From Massilia sp. PDC64 (lineage in GTDB: Bacteria > Pseudomonadota > Gammaproteobacteria > Burkholderiales > Burkholderiaceae_D), in NCBI RefSeq assembly GCF_900101265.1, contig NZ_FMZS01000004.1, forward strand, positions 372,001 through 436,000: a stretch of DNA of 64,000 bases. Direction: 5' to 3'. Shown here piece after piece: positions 20,593 through 30,769 of the stretch; position 1 is the stretch's first letter, and each line of letters opens with the position of its first letter. The translations under genes and the position numbers were made by a program. The notes under the pieces were generated by a model, which worked only from the letters and a program-made list of their open reading frames with translations, was not told where the DNA came from and ran no database searches.

Positions 20593-21519
20593 ATGCCTAG
20601 TCTGAACGCCAACGGGATCCGCATCGCCTTCGACACGGCGGGCGATCCGAAATCCGTACCCCTGCTGCTGATTTCGGGCCTGGGCCTGCAATTGACGGCC
20701 TGGCCGGACGAATTCGTCGAAGGCCTCGTCGAGCTGGGCTTTTACGTGATCCGTTTCGATAATCGCGACAGCGGCCTGTCCACGAAGTTCGAACACGCGG
20801 GCACGCCCAGCCTCACGCTGGCCTGGCTGAAGTCGCTGCTGCGCATCCCGCTCAAGCCCCCTTATCGCCTGGAAGACATGGCGGACGATGCCATCGGCGT
20901 GCTGTCCGCGCTGGGCGTCGCGCGCGCCCACGTCGTCGGGATGTCGATGGGTGGCATGGTGGGGCAGCTGATGGCGGCCAAGTACCCGTCGCGCGTGCTG
21001 AGCCTGACGTCGATCATGTCCAGCAGCGGCCGCCGCGGCCTGCCGGGCCCGACACAGGCGGCCCGCCGCGCGCTGCTGCGCCGTCCCCGCGGCGCCGGCG
21101 ACATCGACACCGCCATCGAGTACAACGTGCAGCTGCTGCAAGCCATCGGCAGCCCGGCATATCCGACGCCGGAAAAACACCTGCGCCGCCGCGTCGCCCG
21201 CGCGCTGCGCCGCAACTGCTGTCCGGGCGGGGTCGTGCGCCAGATGCTGGCCGTGACGGCCTGCGGCGACCGCACGCCGCAGCTGCAGACGATCGTCGCG
21301 CCGACGCTCGTGATCCACGGCGCGGCCGACCCGCTCGTGCCGCTCGCATGCGGGGTCGACACCGCGCAGGCGATTCCCGGTGCCCGCCTCGAAGTCATCG
21401 AGGGCATGGGCCACGACCTGCCGGCCCAGTTGCTGGAGCGCCTCCTCGCCTTGATCGACGCCCATGCGCACGGTAAGATGGCGCCCGACTCGACACCAAG
21501 GCTCTTCGTCAAACAGTGA
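20593..21519 (+). CDS. Alpha/beta hydrolase
   Basis: This 308-residue cytosolic alpha/beta-hydrolase shows the nucleophile elbow GMSMGG (Ser), an oxyanion-region segment LLISGLGLQLTAWPDEF, and NRDSGLS. The acidic residue and catalytic His are likely in HGAADPLVPL and EGMGHDLPAQL. Homologs are annotated loosely as carboxylesterases or aclacinomycin-methylesterase-like; the substrate is unknown. The ribosome site is weak. It overlaps ldcA by four bases (GTGA), suggesting co-translation with peptidoglycan recycling, but no functional link is evident. Confidence 0.85.
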   Translation: MPSLNANGIRIAFDTAGDPKSVPLLLISGLGLQLTAWPDEFVEGLVELGFYVIRFDNRDSGLSTKFEHAGTPSLTLAWLKSLLRIPLKPPYRLEDMADDAIGVLSALGVARAHVVGMSMGGMVGQLMAAKYPSRVLSLTSIMSSSGRRGLPGPTQAARRALLRRPRGAGDIDTAIEYNVQLLQAIGSPAYPTPEKHLRRRVARALRRNCCPGGVVRQMLAVTACGDRTPQLQTIVAPTLVIHGAADPLVPLACGVDTAQAIPGARLEVIEGMGHDLPAQLLERLLALIDAHAHGKMAPDSTPRLFVKQ

Positions 21520-22445
21520 CCATTCAAAAACCGGCGCATCGGCTAGGAATTGCCCTCATCTCGCCGGGCGGTTTTGCGCCCGAGCCAGAAGCCATCCCGC
21601 GCGGCATCGCGCGTCTCGAAGCCCAGGGCATCCTGGTCCACAATTACTACAAGCACGAGGAACGCCACCAGCGCTTCGCCGCCACGGACGCGGAACGCCT
21701 CGCCCAGCTGGAAGCGGCAGCGGCCGACCCGGACGTGCAGATCGTGATGGCGATCCGCGGCGCGTACGGCATGACCCGCCTGCTGCCGCACATCGACTTC
21801 GAACGCATGGCGGCCAGCGGCAAGATCTTCGTCGGCTATTCCGACGTCACGGCATTCCACATGGGCCTGTACGCGAAGACGGGCACCCTGAGCTATGCCG
21901 GCCCCATGTTCACGGCCGACTTCGGCCCGGCCGAACCTGACGAATTCACGGTGGGCGACTTCTGGCGCTGCCTGGCGGGCCCCACGCACGCGATCTCCGG
22001 CCACGGCGCCGCCAACCCGCGCCTCGACGTGGCCGGCACGGTGTGGGGCGGCAACCTGGCGATGATCATGTCGCTGATGGGCACGCCGTACTTCCCGCGC
22101 ATCGACGGCGGCATCATGTTCCTGGAAGACATCGCCGAACACCCGTTCCGGGTGGAGCGGATGCTGTTGCAACTGATGCAGGCCGGCGTGCTGGACAAGC
22201 AGCGCGCGATCGTGCTGGGCGACTTCTCCGGCTACCGGCTCGGACCGAACGACAATGGCTACGACTTCGACGAAATGCTGGCCTATGTCCGCGCAACCCT
22301 GCCCGTGCCGGTGCTGACCGGGCTGGAATTCGGCCACATCGCCCGCCATGTGACGATTCCGTTCGGTGCGCAGGGGCATTTGCGGTGCGACGGCGAGCGC
22401 TGGACGCTGACGATGTCGGGATACCCGACACTCAAGACCGCCTGA
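21516..22445 (+). CDS. ldcA: LD-carboxypeptidase (peptidase S66)
   Basis: LdcA removes the terminal D-Ala from tetrapeptides during murein recycling in the cytoplasm. The 309-residue protein has the expected length. It contains the S66 motifs: AIRGAYGMTRLLPHID, the nucleophile region FVGYSDVTAFH, the GGNLAMI segment and the late EFGHIARHVTIPFG with the catalytic His. The start is GTG within the GTGA overlap with the upstream hydrolase stop. The family call is strong; the substrate is inferred from the family. Confidence 0.9.
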   Translation: MTIQKPAHRLGIALISPGGFAPEPEAIPRGIARLEAQGILVHNYYKHEERHQRFAATDAERLAQLEAAAADPDVQIVMAIRGAYGMTRLLPHIDFERMAASGKIFVGYSDVTAFHMGLYAKTGTLSYAGPMFTADFGPAEPDEFTVGDFWRCLAGPTHAISGHGAANPRLDVAGTVWGGNLAMIMSLMGTPYFPRIDGGIMFLEDIAEHPFRVERMLLQLMQAGVLDKQRAIVLGDFSGYRLGPNDNGYDFDEMLAYVRATLPVPVLTGLEFGHIARHVTIPFGAQGHLRCDGERWTLTMSGYPTLKTA

Positions 22446-22509
22446 CGCAACGCTCCCCCCGCAGTGGTAAAATGTGCGGTTAATCGAATCCCCAATCTAA
22501 GGTTTTCCA

Positions 22510-24111
22510 GTGCTCTCTACAGCAAACATCACGATGCAGTTCGGCGCCAAGCCGCTGTTCGAAAATATTTCCGTCAAGTTCGGCGACGGCAACCGTTATG
22601 GCCTCATCGGCGCGAACGGGTGCGGCAAGTCGACCTTCATGAAGATCCTCGGCGGCGACCTCGAGCCGTCCGCCGGCAACGTCAGCCTCGACCCGCACGA
22701 GCGCCTCGGTAAGCTCCGCCAGGACCAGTTCGCCTACGAAGACGTGCGCGTGCTCGACGTCGTGATGATGGGCCACACGGAACTGTGGAACGCGATCCAG
22801 GAACGCGACGCCATCTACGCCAATCCGGAAGCAACGGACGAGGACTACATGAAAGCGGCCGAGCTCGAAGGCAAGGTCGCCGAATACGACGGCTACTCGG
22901 CCGAAGCCCGCGCCGGCGAACTGCTGCTGGGCCTCGGCATCGCCACGGACCTGCACCAGGGCCCGATGAGCGCCGTGGCGCCGGGCTGGAAGCTGCGCGT
23001 GCTGCTGGCGCAGGCCCTGTTCTCGGATCCGGACATCCTGCTGCTCGACGAACCGACCAACAACCTGGACATCCACACGATCAGCTGGCTGGCCGACATG
23101 CTGAACCAGCGGAACTCGACGATGATCATCATCTCGCACGACCGCCACTTCCTGAACTCGGTCTGCACGCACGTCGCGGACATGGACTACGGCACGCTGA
23201 AGGTCTACCCGGGTAACTACGACGACTACATGGAAGCGTCGACGCAGGCCCGCAACCAGCAGCTGGCCAATAACGCCAAGGCGAAAGAGAAGGTCGCCGA
23301 GCTGCAGGACTTCGTGCGCCGCTTCTCCGCGAACAAGTCGAAGGCCCGCCAGGCGACTTCCCGTCTGAAGATGATCGACAAGATCAAGATCGAGGAATTC
23401 AAGCCGTCCTCGCGTGCCTACCCGTTCGTCCGCTTCGAAGGCGAGAAGAAACTGCATCGCCTGGCCGTCGAGGCCGAAGGCCTGTCGAAAGCGTACGACC
23501 GCCAGCTGTTCAAGGATTTCTCGATCATGGTCGAGGCCGGCGAGCGCATCGCGATCATCGGTGCCAACGGTGCCGGTAAGACCACGTTGCTGCGCTGCAT
23601 CGGCAGCGGTCCGATCACGGGCCTGGATGCGGACACCGGCCGCGTGAAGTGGGCCGAGAACGCGAACCCGGGCTATATGCCGCAGGATCCGACGGAAGAG
23701 TTCGCCACCGACCTGAACCTGACCGACTGGATGGGCCAGTGGACGAAGGAGGGCGACGACGACCAGGCCGTGCGCTCGATCCTGGGCCGCCTGCTGTTCG
23801 GCGGCGACGAGGTCAAGAAGTCCGTGCGCGTGCTGTCCGGCGGCGAGAAGGGCCGCATGATGTACGGCAAGCTGATGCTGGGCCGCCACAACGTGCTGCT
23901 GCTCGACGAGCCGACGAACCACATGGACATGGAATCGATCGAGTCGCTGAACATCGCGCTGGATAAATACGCAGGCACCCTCATCTTCGTGTCGCACGAC
24001 CGCGAATTCGTGTCGTCGCTGGCGACCCGCATCCTCGAGATCAAGGAAGACCGCATCATCGACTTCCAGGGCAATTACGAGGATTACCTGAAGAGCCAGG
24101 GCCTCGATTAA
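22510..24111 (+). CDS. ybiT: ABC-F family ATPase (YbiT type)
   Basis: This is a soluble ABC-F protein of 533 residues with two nucleotide-binding domains and no membrane domain. ABC-F proteins act on the ribosome E site. Walker A motifs are GANGCGKST and GANGAGKTT. The first domain has the atypical signature VAPGWKLRV and the second LSGGEKGRM, both as in E. coli YbiT, which also matches along its length and in the C-terminal NYEDYL. The basic inter-domain linker ([18 protein letters not shown]) is the tRNA-contacting element in the family. The start is GTG. The gene stands alone between ldcA and nadA. Confidence 0.93.
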   Translation: MLSTANITMQFGAKPLFENISVKFGDGNRYGLIGANGCGKSTFMKILGGDLEPSAGNVSLDPHERLGKLRQDQFAYEDVRVLDVVMMGHTELWNAIQERDAIYANPEATDEDYMKAAELEGKVAEYDGYSAEARAGELLLGLGIATDLHQGPMSAVAPGWKLRVLLAQALFSDPDILLLDEPTNNLDIHTISWLADMLNQRNSTMIIISHDRHFLNSVCTHVADMDYGTLKVYPGNYDDYMEASTQARNQQLANNAKAKEKVAELQDFVRRFSANKSKARQATSRLKMIDKIKIEEFKPSSRAYPFVRFEGEKKLHRLAVEAEGLSKAYDRQLFKDFSIMVEAGERIAIIGANGAGKTTLLRCIGSGPITGLDADTGRVKWAENANPGYMPQDPTEEFATDLNLTDWMGQWTKEGDDDQAVRSILGRLLFGGDEVKKSVRVLSGGEKGRMMYGKLMLGRHNVLLLDEPTNHMDMESIESLNIALDKYAGTLIFVSHDREFVSSLATRILEIKEDRIIDFQGNYEDYLKSQGLD

Positions 24112-24133
24112 TTTTCCGTGACGCGAGCACAAT

Positions 24134-25276
24134 ATGAATACCATTGCCCCCGTTAAAGTTTTCGAATACGACCGGCCGGTCGGCGGCGTCTGCTCCACCG
24201 CCGAGGCCTGGGCGCGGACCCCGTCGCCGCTGGAAGTCGAACAAAAGACCGCGCTGAAGGACCGCATCCGCCGCCTGCTGAAGGAGCGTGAAGCCGTCCT
24301 CGTCGCGCACTACTACGTCGATGCCGACCTGCAAGACCTCGCCGAGGAAACGGGCGGGTGCGTGTCGGACTCGCTGGAAATGGCGCGCTTCGGCCGCGAT
24401 CACCCGGCCAGGACGCTCGTCGTGGCCGGCGTACGCTTCATGGGCGAGACGGCGAAGATCCTGAGCCCGGAAAAGACGATCCTGATGCCGGACCTGGACG
24501 CGACCTGTTCGCTGGACCTGGGCTGCCCGGCCGACGAATTCGCCGCGTTCTGCGACCAGCATCCGGACCGCACGGTCGTCGTCTACGCGAACACGTCCGC
24601 CGCCGTGAAGGCCCGCGCGGACTGGATGGTGACGTCGTCGATCGGCCTGGACATCGTGAAATACCTGCACGACCAGGGCAAGAAGATCCTGTGGGCGCCG
24701 GACCGCCACCTGGGTTCGTACATCCAGAAGCAGACGGGCGCCGACATGCTGCTGTGGCAGGGTTCCTGCCTCGTGCACGACGAATTCAAGGGCATCGAAC
24801 TGGACCTGCTGCGCGCGGAATACCCGCACGCGAAAGTCCTCGTGCACCCGGAGTCCCCGGCCAACGTCGTGGCCCAGGCGGACGTCGTCGGCTCGACCAC
24901 CCAGCTGATCAACGCGGCGCAGACGATGGACGCGACGCACTTCATCGTCGCCACCGACAACGGCATCCTGCACAAGATGCGCATGGCCGCACCGGGCAAG
25001 GTCCTGATCGAAGCCCCGACGGCGGGCAACAGCGCCACGTGCAAGAGCTGCGCGCACTGCCCGTGGATGGCAATGAACGGCCTGCAGAACCTGGCCGACG
25101 TGCTGGAAGCGACGGACGGCAAGAACGAGATCTTCGTCGACCCGGAGATCGGCAAGCAGGCCAAGCGCGCCATCGACCGCATGCTCGACTTCGCCGCCGC
25201 CAAGAAAGCGAAGGCGTTGCCGACCGGCTCGCTGGAGCAGGAAGCCAACCTCTTCAAAGGAATCGGTCCCGCATGA
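24134..25276 (+). CDS. nadA: Quinolinate synthase
   Basis: NadA condenses iminoaspartate (made by NadB) with dihydroxyacetone phosphate to quinolinate, using a [4Fe-4S] cluster. The 380-residue protein shows all three ligand regions: the Cys of [20 protein letters not shown], and [29 protein letters not shown] is the substrate-binding N-terminal motif. Its stop overlaps the nadC start (ATGA), so the two are translated together. No clear ribosome site precedes the ATG. Confidence 0.96.
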   Translation: MNTIAPVKVFEYDRPVGGVCSTAEAWARTPSPLEVEQKTALKDRIRRLLKEREAVLVAHYYVDADLQDLAEETGGCVSDSLEMARFGRDHPARTLVVAGVRFMGETAKILSPEKTILMPDLDATCSLDLGCPADEFAAFCDQHPDRTVVVYANTSAAVKARADWMVTSSIGLDIVKYLHDQGKKILWAPDRHLGSYIQKQTGADMLLWQGSCLVHDEFKGIELDLLRAEYPHAKVLVHPESPANVVAQADVVGSTTQLINAAQTMDATHFIVATDNGILHKMRMAAPGKVLIEAPTAGNSATCKSCAHCPWMAMNGLQNLADVLEATDGKNEIFVDPEIGKQAKRAIDRMLDFAAAKKAKALPTGSLEQEANLFKGIGPA

Positions 25277-26148
25277 GCAATCTCCGCAATCCTTACGCCG
25301 AGGAAGGCCAGTTCGACGAGAAGCTGCAGGCCGCGTTCGAACAAAACCTGCTGGCCGCGCTGCTGGAAGACGTCGGCACCGGCGACCTCACGGGCAAGCT
25401 CGTGCCGGAAGCACCGCGGGCAAAAGCGCGCGTGATCGTGCGCGAGCAGGCCGTCCTGTGCGGCGCGCCGTGGTTCGAAGGCGTCATGCTCGCCGTCGAC
25501 CAGGACATCGAGATCGACTGGAAATATGCTGAGGGCGACGTGATGACGGCCGACAGCGTCGTCTGCACGATCGAAGGGTCGCCGCGCTCGCTGCTGACGG
25601 CGGAGCGTTCGGCGCTGAACTTCCTGCAGCTGCTGTCCGGCGTCGCCACGGCCACGCGCACCTACGTGGACGTCATCGCCGGCACGAAGGCAAAGATCCT
25701 CGACACACGCAAGACGCTGCCGGGCCTGCGCCAGGCGCAGAAGTACGCCGTACGCGTGGGCGGCGGCGCCAACCAGCGCATGGCGCTGTACGACGGCATC
25801 CTGATCAAGGAAAACCACATCGCGGCCGCGGGCGGCATCACGCCGGCACTGCAGGCGGCGACCGCACTGAACGCGGGCGTGTCGATCCAGATCGAGGTGG
25901 AGTCGATCGCCGAACTGGAAGAAGCGCTCGGCGCGGGCGCGACGTCGGTCCTGCTCGACAATTTTGATCTGGACATGATGCGCGAAGCCGTGCGCATCAA
26001 CGAGGGACGTGCCTTGCTGGAGGCGTCCGGCGGCATCAACATGCAAACCGTGCGTGCGATCGCCGAAACCGGTGTCGACCGGATTTCCATCGGCAGCCTC
26101 ACGAAGGATGTGAAGGCCACCGATTACTCGCTGCGTATCGTCGGCTGA
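25273..26148 (+). CDS. nadC: Nicotinate-nucleotide diphosphorylase (carboxylating)
   Basis: NadC converts quinolinate and PRPP to nicotinate mononucleotide, the branch point to NAD. The 291-residue protein has family motifs [49 protein letters not shown] and the C-terminal EASGGIN and GVDRISIG. The ATG lies inside the nadA stop (ATGA). Its own stop abuts that of the convergent hydrolase gene at TGATCA. Confidence 0.96.
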   Translation: MSNLRNPYAEEGQFDEKLQAAFEQNLLAALLEDVGTGDLTGKLVPEAPRAKARVIVREQAVLCGAPWFEGVMLAVDQDIEIDWKYAEGDVMTADSVVCTIEGSPRSLLTAERSALNFLQLLSGVATATRTYVDVIAGTKAKILDTRKTLPGLRQAQKYAVRVGGGANQRMALYDGILIKENHIAAAGGITPALQAATALNAGVSIQIEVESIAELEEALGAGATSVLLDNFDLDMMREAVRINEGRALLEASGGINMQTVRAIAETGVDRISIGSLTKDVKATDYSLRIVG

Positions 26149-27180
26149 TCAGGTCCCGCTCTCGCTGGCCCTGGCCAACGCCTCGGCCTGCGGATTCCGC
26201 CGATACACGGATTCCCCGACCCGCGCCGCGATCCCGTCGATCGCGGCCAGCACTTTCTCCGGATGGACGTAATGCGTCATGTGCCCGACGCCGGGCTGCA
26301 GTTGCAGTTCGCTGTCCGGCAGGCGTTCGTCCAGCCGTTCGGAGTTGTGGCTGAAATCGACAAGCTTGTCCCGCGTGCCGGCCATGACGACGACGGGCAC
26401 CTTCAGCTCCGGATAGCGCCTCGCCAGCGACGCGGCGGCCGGCACCATCATCGCGGTCTCCGCCGCGCTGGCGCGCAGCTGGCTGGGGCGTAGCAGCATC
26501 CACACGGGCAGTTCGCGGAAGCGCGGGTCGACCGGCTGCGGCGAGAACGCCGCTTTCGTCAGCGGACGCCACAACATGCGCGTGACGAGCGGCGAGACCG
26601 TGTAGCGCATCAGGTCGCCCACGAGCGGGATGGCGGGGCCGGACAGCAGGGGCACGTCGGCCCGCAGGCTCGGGTAGTAATAACCCGACAGCAGCACGAG
26701 GCCGCGCACGAAGTCGGGCACTTCCAGCGCCATCGACAGCGCGACGAGCGTGCCCCACGAGTGGCCCAGCACGATGGCCGAATCGACGCCGATCTCCTGC
26801 AGCGCGTGATGCAGCAGACGGGCCTGGGCCTGCGGCGTCCACACCTTGTTGCGTGGCCGTTCGCTGTAGCCGAAGCCGGGGCGGTCGAACGCGATCACCC
26901 GGTAATGCTCGGCCGCCTTGTCCATCAGCCCGCTGGTCTGGAAATCGCTGGCCAGCACGCCATTCCCGTGCAGCAGTACCAGTACCGGGCCGCTGCCCCG
27001 TTCGACATAGTGCAGGCGCACGCCGTCGACCTTCACGAAGCGGCCCTGCGGCGGATTGTCCGCCTCCGCCTGCTTCGTTTTCGAACGCACATAGAAATAA
27101 GAGGCCGCGAGGCCGAGACCGGCCAGCAGCGCGCCGGCCTGCCACGGTTTGACACCAGTACTTCGCAGATCTTTCGTCAC
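26149..27180 (-). CDS. Membrane-anchored alpha/beta hydrolase
   Basis: A 343-residue alpha/beta hydrolase with one N-terminal membrane helix (WQAGALLAGLGLAASYFYV), so the catalytic domain is probably anchored at the inner membrane. Motifs: LLHGNGVLASDF (oxyanion region), FDRPGFGYSERP, nucleophile elbow GHSWGTLVAL, catalytic Asp near AGTRDKLVDF and His in GVGHMTHYVHPE. The pattern resembles haloperoxidase/epoxide-hydrolase-like relatives; the substrate is unknown. The start is GTG, overlapping the sirtuin stop as GTGA, so it is coupled to that gene. Confidence 0.85.
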   Translation of the reverse strand: MTKDLRSTGVKPWQAGALLAGLGLAASYFYVRSKTKQAEADNPPQGRFVKVDGVRLHYVERGSGPVLVLLHGNGVLASDFQTSGLMDKAAEHYRVIAFDRPGFGYSERPRNKVWTPQAQARLLHHALQEIGVDSAIVLGHSWGTLVALSMALEVPDFVRGLVLLSGYYYPSLRADVPLLSGPAIPLVGDLMRYTVSPLVTRMLWRPLTKAAFSPQPVDPRFRELPVWMLLRPSQLRASAAETAMMVPAAASLARRYPELKVPVVVMAGTRDKLVDFSHNSERLDERLPDSELQLQPGVGHMTHYVHPEKVLAAIDGIAARVGESVYRRNPQAEALARASESGT

Positions 27181-28082
27181 AGTATTCCCCCGTCGAGTGG
27201 TATGGATGGCGTGTTGTCTCGCTCCGTCTGCTCCGAGCCTGTCATGAGCATGTCCAGCGCGAGCGGCAATATCCGCTCGGCCGATTCTTCGATCTTGATG
27301 TCGAGGAGGTCGTCGGCCCGCGTGCGGCCGAGATTGATGGCGGCGATCGGCTTGCCGGCAGCCTGCGCCATGCGGCAGAAACGGAAGCCGGAATAGACCA
27401 TCAGCGACGAGCCGACGACCAGCAGTGCGTCCGCCCGCTCCATCTGTTCCAGCGCGATGGCCGTGCGGGCCGGCGGCACGTTATCGCCGAAGAACACCAC
27501 GTTCGGCATCAACGTGCCACCGCAGCATGTGCAATACGGCAGCCGGAAGCTGGCCAGTTCCGTCGGCTCCACGGACGCGTCGCCGTCCGGCAACGGCGTC
27601 GCGTTCGCGCCCGCCATATGCGGATTGAAATCTTCCAGTTGCCCCTGCACGAACGCGCGCGGGAAGATCGCCGAGCATTCGAGGCACACGACCGTGTGGA
27701 TATTGCCGTGCAATTCCAGCACGCCGTGGGTGCCGGCCTGGCCGTGCAGGCCGTCCACGTTCTGCGTCAGCACGGAGCCGATCTTCCCGATCCGCTCCAG
27801 CCCCGCGATGGCGACATGGCCGCGATTGGGCCGGGCCTGCGCGAGCACGGGCCAGCCGATCATGCTGCGTGCCCAATAGCGCCGCTGCACGGCCTCGGAT
27901 TTACGGAAATCCGGGCCGTGGATCGGGGGTTTGCCGCGTCGCGTGCCGTCGCGGTCGCGGTAATCGGGAATGCCGGATGCCGTCGACAGCCCCGCGCCCG
28001 TCAGCACGAGCGCGCGCGGGTGACGGTCGAGGAATGCGGCGATCCGCGCCGCGTGGTCGTGGACGGTGAATGCTTCTGCCAT
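27177..28082 (-). CDS. NAD-dependent protein deacylase, Sir2 family
   Basis: This sirtuin (301 residues) removes acyl groups from lysines at the cost of NAD. Visible motifs are the NAD-binding GAGLSTASGIPDYRDRDG, the catalytic His in TQNVDGLHGQAG, and two zinc CxxC pairs (VCLECS and CTCCGG). NVVFFGDNVP and VVGSSLMVYSGFRF follow. The pattern suits the class II (SIRT4-like) bacterial group. AAGGAG seven bases before the ATG at 28082 decides the start against a longer reading. It lies among NAD biosynthesis genes and is coupled to a membrane hydrolase. Confidence 0.93.
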   Translation of the reverse strand: MAEAFTVHDHAARIAAFLDRHPRALVLTGAGLSTASGIPDYRDRDGTRRGKPPIHGPDFRKSEAVQRRYWARSMIGWPVLAQARPNRGHVAIAGLERIGKIGSVLTQNVDGLHGQAGTHGVLELHGNIHTVVCLECSAIFPRAFVQGQLEDFNPHMAGANATPLPDGDASVEPTELASFRLPYCTCCGGTLMPNVVFFGDNVPPARTAIALEQMERADALLVVGSSLMVYSGFRFCRMAQAAGKPIAAINLGRTRADDLLDIKIEESAERILPLALDMLMTGSEQTERDNTPSIPLDGGIL

Positions 28083-28148
28083 CGTTGTGCTCCTTCCGCT
28101 GGGATCGTAACATCTCCGATGCCCGCACAGAAACACGTTACGGGCGCT

Positions 28149-29057
28149 TCAACGTTTGGCGGAGACGACGATCCCGCCCACGATCAGCAGGAATGCAAGG
28201 ACGTGGTAGGCATGGGGCAGCTCGCCCAGGAAGGCGGACGACAGCAGGGCCGTGAACAGCGGTGTCAGGTTGACGAAGAACGCGCCGATGCCGGGACCGG
28301 CGCGGCGGATGCCGGCACCCCACATGGCGAACGCGAGCACGGCCGGGCACACGGCCACGAACAGCAGTGCCGCCACGACGGACCAGCTCCACGCAATGGC
28401 CGACGCGCCCAGCGACCACTCGACGCCCGCGAAACCGGCGGACCACAGCAGGCCGAACGCGACCTGCGCCGCGAGGAACGCGGCCCAGTCGGCGCGCAGG
28501 GTCGGCTCGTCCTGCGGCTGCAGCAGCATCCAGCTGTAGAACGACCACGCGATCGTCGCGAGGATCATGTACAGGTCGCCCGCGACGAGGCGCAGCCCGA
28601 GCAGCTGGTCGACGTCGCCACGGCACAGCACGACGAGCACCCCGACGATCGACAGCAGCGCACCGATCACCTGGCGCGTGCGCACCGCGACGCCGTAGAA
28701 GATTCTCCCGACCAGCATCATCCATACGGGCATGCCGGACGCGACGAGGGTCACGTTGATGGGCGTGGAGCTCTGCAGCGCCAGATACTGCAGCGAGTTG
28801 TACATGCCGATGCCCAGCAGGCCCAGCAGCGCGTACCGGCGCCAGCGGTTGCGCACGGCATCCAGCACGCCGGCCCGGCGCAAGGTCGCCCACCCGAGCG
28901 GCAGCAGCACGGCCAGCGCGATCGTCCAGCGCAGCAGGTTCAACGTCATCGGCGGCACGGCCGCGCGCACGAGCCGTCCCACGATGGCATTGCCCGCCCA
29001 CAGCAGGGGCGGGACGGTCAGCAGCAGGACGGTGGACGGCGTGAGCTTCTGGTTCAT
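28149..29057 (-). CDS. EamA/DMT-family transporter
   Basis: A 302-residue inner-membrane protein with ten hydrophobic segments arranged as two repeated EamA halves (LLTVPPLLWAGNAIVGRLV opening the first, MILATIAWSFYSWMLL the second). Drug/metabolite transporters of this family mostly export amino acids or metabolites, but the substrate cannot be predicted. The ATG at 29057 is 8 bases after the nadB stop, so the two share a transcript. A longer in-frame reading upstream lies inside nadB and is rejected. Confidence 0.88.
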   Translation of the reverse strand: MNQKLTPSTVLLLTVPPLLWAGNAIVGRLVRAAVPPMTLNLLRWTIALAVLLPLGWATLRRAGVLDAVRNRWRRYALLGLLGIGMYNSLQYLALQSSTPINVTLVASGMPVWMMLVGRIFYGVAVRTRQVIGALLSIVGVLVVLCRGDVDQLLGLRLVAGDLYMILATIAWSFYSWMLLQPQDEPTLRADWAAFLAAQVAFGLLWSAGFAGVEWSLGASAIAWSWSVVAALLFVAVCPAVLAFAMWGAGIRRAGPGIGAFFVNLTPLFTALLSSAFLGELPHAYHVLAFLLIVGGIVVSAKR

Positions 29058-29065
29058 CGACCCGG

Positions 29066-30691
29066 TCAGCGCCGGCGCGGCGTCAGCACGCTGGGCAGTG
29101 CCTTCGGCAGCGTGTCCGGATAATCGCGCGAGAAGTGCAGGCCGCGGCTTTCGTGCCGGGACAGCGCGCTGCGCACGATCAGGTGCGCCACCTCGACGAG
29201 GTTGCGCAACTCCAGCAGGTCGTTCGTGACGCGGAAGTTGCGGTAGTACTCGTCGATCTCTTCCTTCAGGAGCTTGATGCGGTGCTGCGCCCGCTCCAGG
29301 CGCTTCGTCGTGCGCACGATGCCGACGTAGTTCCACATGAAGCGGCGCAGCTCGTCCCAGTTGTGGGCGATCACCACTTCCTCGTCCGCATTCGTCACGC
29401 GGCTCTCGTCCCATGCGGGCAGCACCGGCAGGTCGACCGGCGGCGCGGCGGCGATCTGGTGCGCGCACGCGCGGCCGACGACGAGGCATTCCAGCAGCGA
29501 GTTGCTGGCCAGGCGGTTGGCGCCGTGCAGGCCCGTATAGGCCGTCTCGCCGACGGCGTACAGGCCCGGAATGTCGGTGCGGCCCGCGAGGTCCGTCACG
29601 ACGCCGCCGCACGTGAAGTGCACGGCCGGCACGACGGGGATCGCTTCCTTCGTGATGTCGATGCCCAGCTCGAGGCAGCGCGCGTAAATGGTCGGGAAGT
29701 GCTCCTTGATGAATTCGGGGCTCTTGTGCGTGATGTCCAGGTGGACGTAGTCGATGCCGCGCTTCTTCATCTCGAAGTCGATGGCGCGCGCCACGACGTC
29801 GCGCGGGGCCAGCTCGCCCCGTTCGTCGTGCGCGGGCATGAAGCGCGTGCCGGCCGCGCTACCCGCCTCGGGCGGCAGCTTCAACAGGCCGCCTTCGCCG
29901 CGCACGGCTTCCGTGATCAGGAACGATTTCGCGAACGGATGGTACAAACAGGTCGGGTGGAACTGGATGAATTCCATGTTCGACACGCGGCAGCCGGCAC
30001 GCCAGGCCATCGCGATGCCATCGCCCGTCGCCGTGTCCGGGTTCGTCGTGTACAGGTAGACCTTGCCGGCACCGCCCGTCGCGAGTACGGTGTGTTCCGC
30101 CTCGAACGTCTGTACCTTGCCGCTCTTTTCGTCCTGCACGTACAGGCCGTAGCAGCGCGGCTGGCCGACGAGGGCGGGGCCGGCGTGCACGCCGTCCGGC
30201 TGCAGTTTGTCGGACGTGATCACGTCGATCGCGCAGTGATGTTCGAACAGCGTGATGTTCGGGTGCGCGCGCACCTTCTGTTCCAGCGTCACCTGCACGG
30301 CATGGCCGGTGGCGTCCGCCGCATGGATGATGCGGCGCTGGCTGTGGCCGCCTTCGCGGGTGAGGTGGAAGCCGAGTTCCGCGGTCTCGTCGCGGGTAAA
30401 GGGCACGCCTTGCTCGATCAGCCATTCGATCGCCTCGCGCCCGTGCTCGACGATGTAGCGGGTGGCCGCTTCGTCGCACAGGCCCGCGCCGGCGACGAGG
30501 GTGTCGGCGATATGCTGGTCATGGCTGTCGCCCGAGTCCAGCACGGCGGCAATGCCGCCCTGGGCCCAGTTGCTGGCACCGTCGAGGAGCTCGCGCTTGG
30601 AGATGATGGCGACCTTGCGGGTTTGCGCCAGATGAAGGGCAACCGACAGGCCGGCCAGGCCGCTGCCGACGATGGCTACGTCAAATTTCAT
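29066..30691 (-). CDS. nadB: L-aspartate oxidase
   Basis: NadB oxidises L-aspartate to iminoaspartate with FAD, the first step of de novo NAD synthesis. The 541-residue protein shows the dinucleotide motif [32 protein letters not shown], the active-site region [29 protein letters not shown] and the substrate-shielding [14 protein letters not shown]. It sits on the opposite strand from nadA-nadC about 3 kb away, with the sirtuin between, so the pathway is split into two units. The EamA gene follows after 8 bases. Confidence 0.96.
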   Translation of the reverse strand: MKFDVAIVGSGLAGLSVALHLAQTRKVAIISKRELLDGASNWAQGGIAAVLDSGDSHDQHIADTLVAGAGLCDEAATRYIVEHGREAIEWLIEQGVPFTRDETAELGFHLTREGGHSQRRIIHAADATGHAVQVTLEQKVRAHPNITLFEHHCAIDVITSDKLQPDGVHAGPALVGQPRCYGLYVQDEKSGKVQTFEAEHTVLATGGAGKVYLYTTNPDTATGDGIAMAWRAGCRVSNMEFIQFHPTCLYHPFAKSFLITEAVRGEGGLLKLPPEAGSAAGTRFMPAHDERGELAPRDVVARAIDFEMKKRGIDYVHLDITHKSPEFIKEHFPTIYARCLELGIDITKEAIPVVPAVHFTCGGVVTDLAGRTDIPGLYAVGETAYTGLHGANRLASNSLLECLVVGRACAHQIAAAPPVDLPVLPAWDESRVTNADEEVVIAHNWDELRRFMWNYVGIVRTTKRLERAQHRIKLLKEEIDEYYRNFRVTNDLLELRNLVEVAHLIVRSALSRHESRGLHFSRDYPDTLPKALPSVLTPRRR

Positions 30692-30769
30692 CGCACTCTC
30701 TTGGTTTTGCTTTTGTAAAGAGGCATCACTATAGACGATTTGGCGCGGGCATGTGGAAGATGCCGCCGT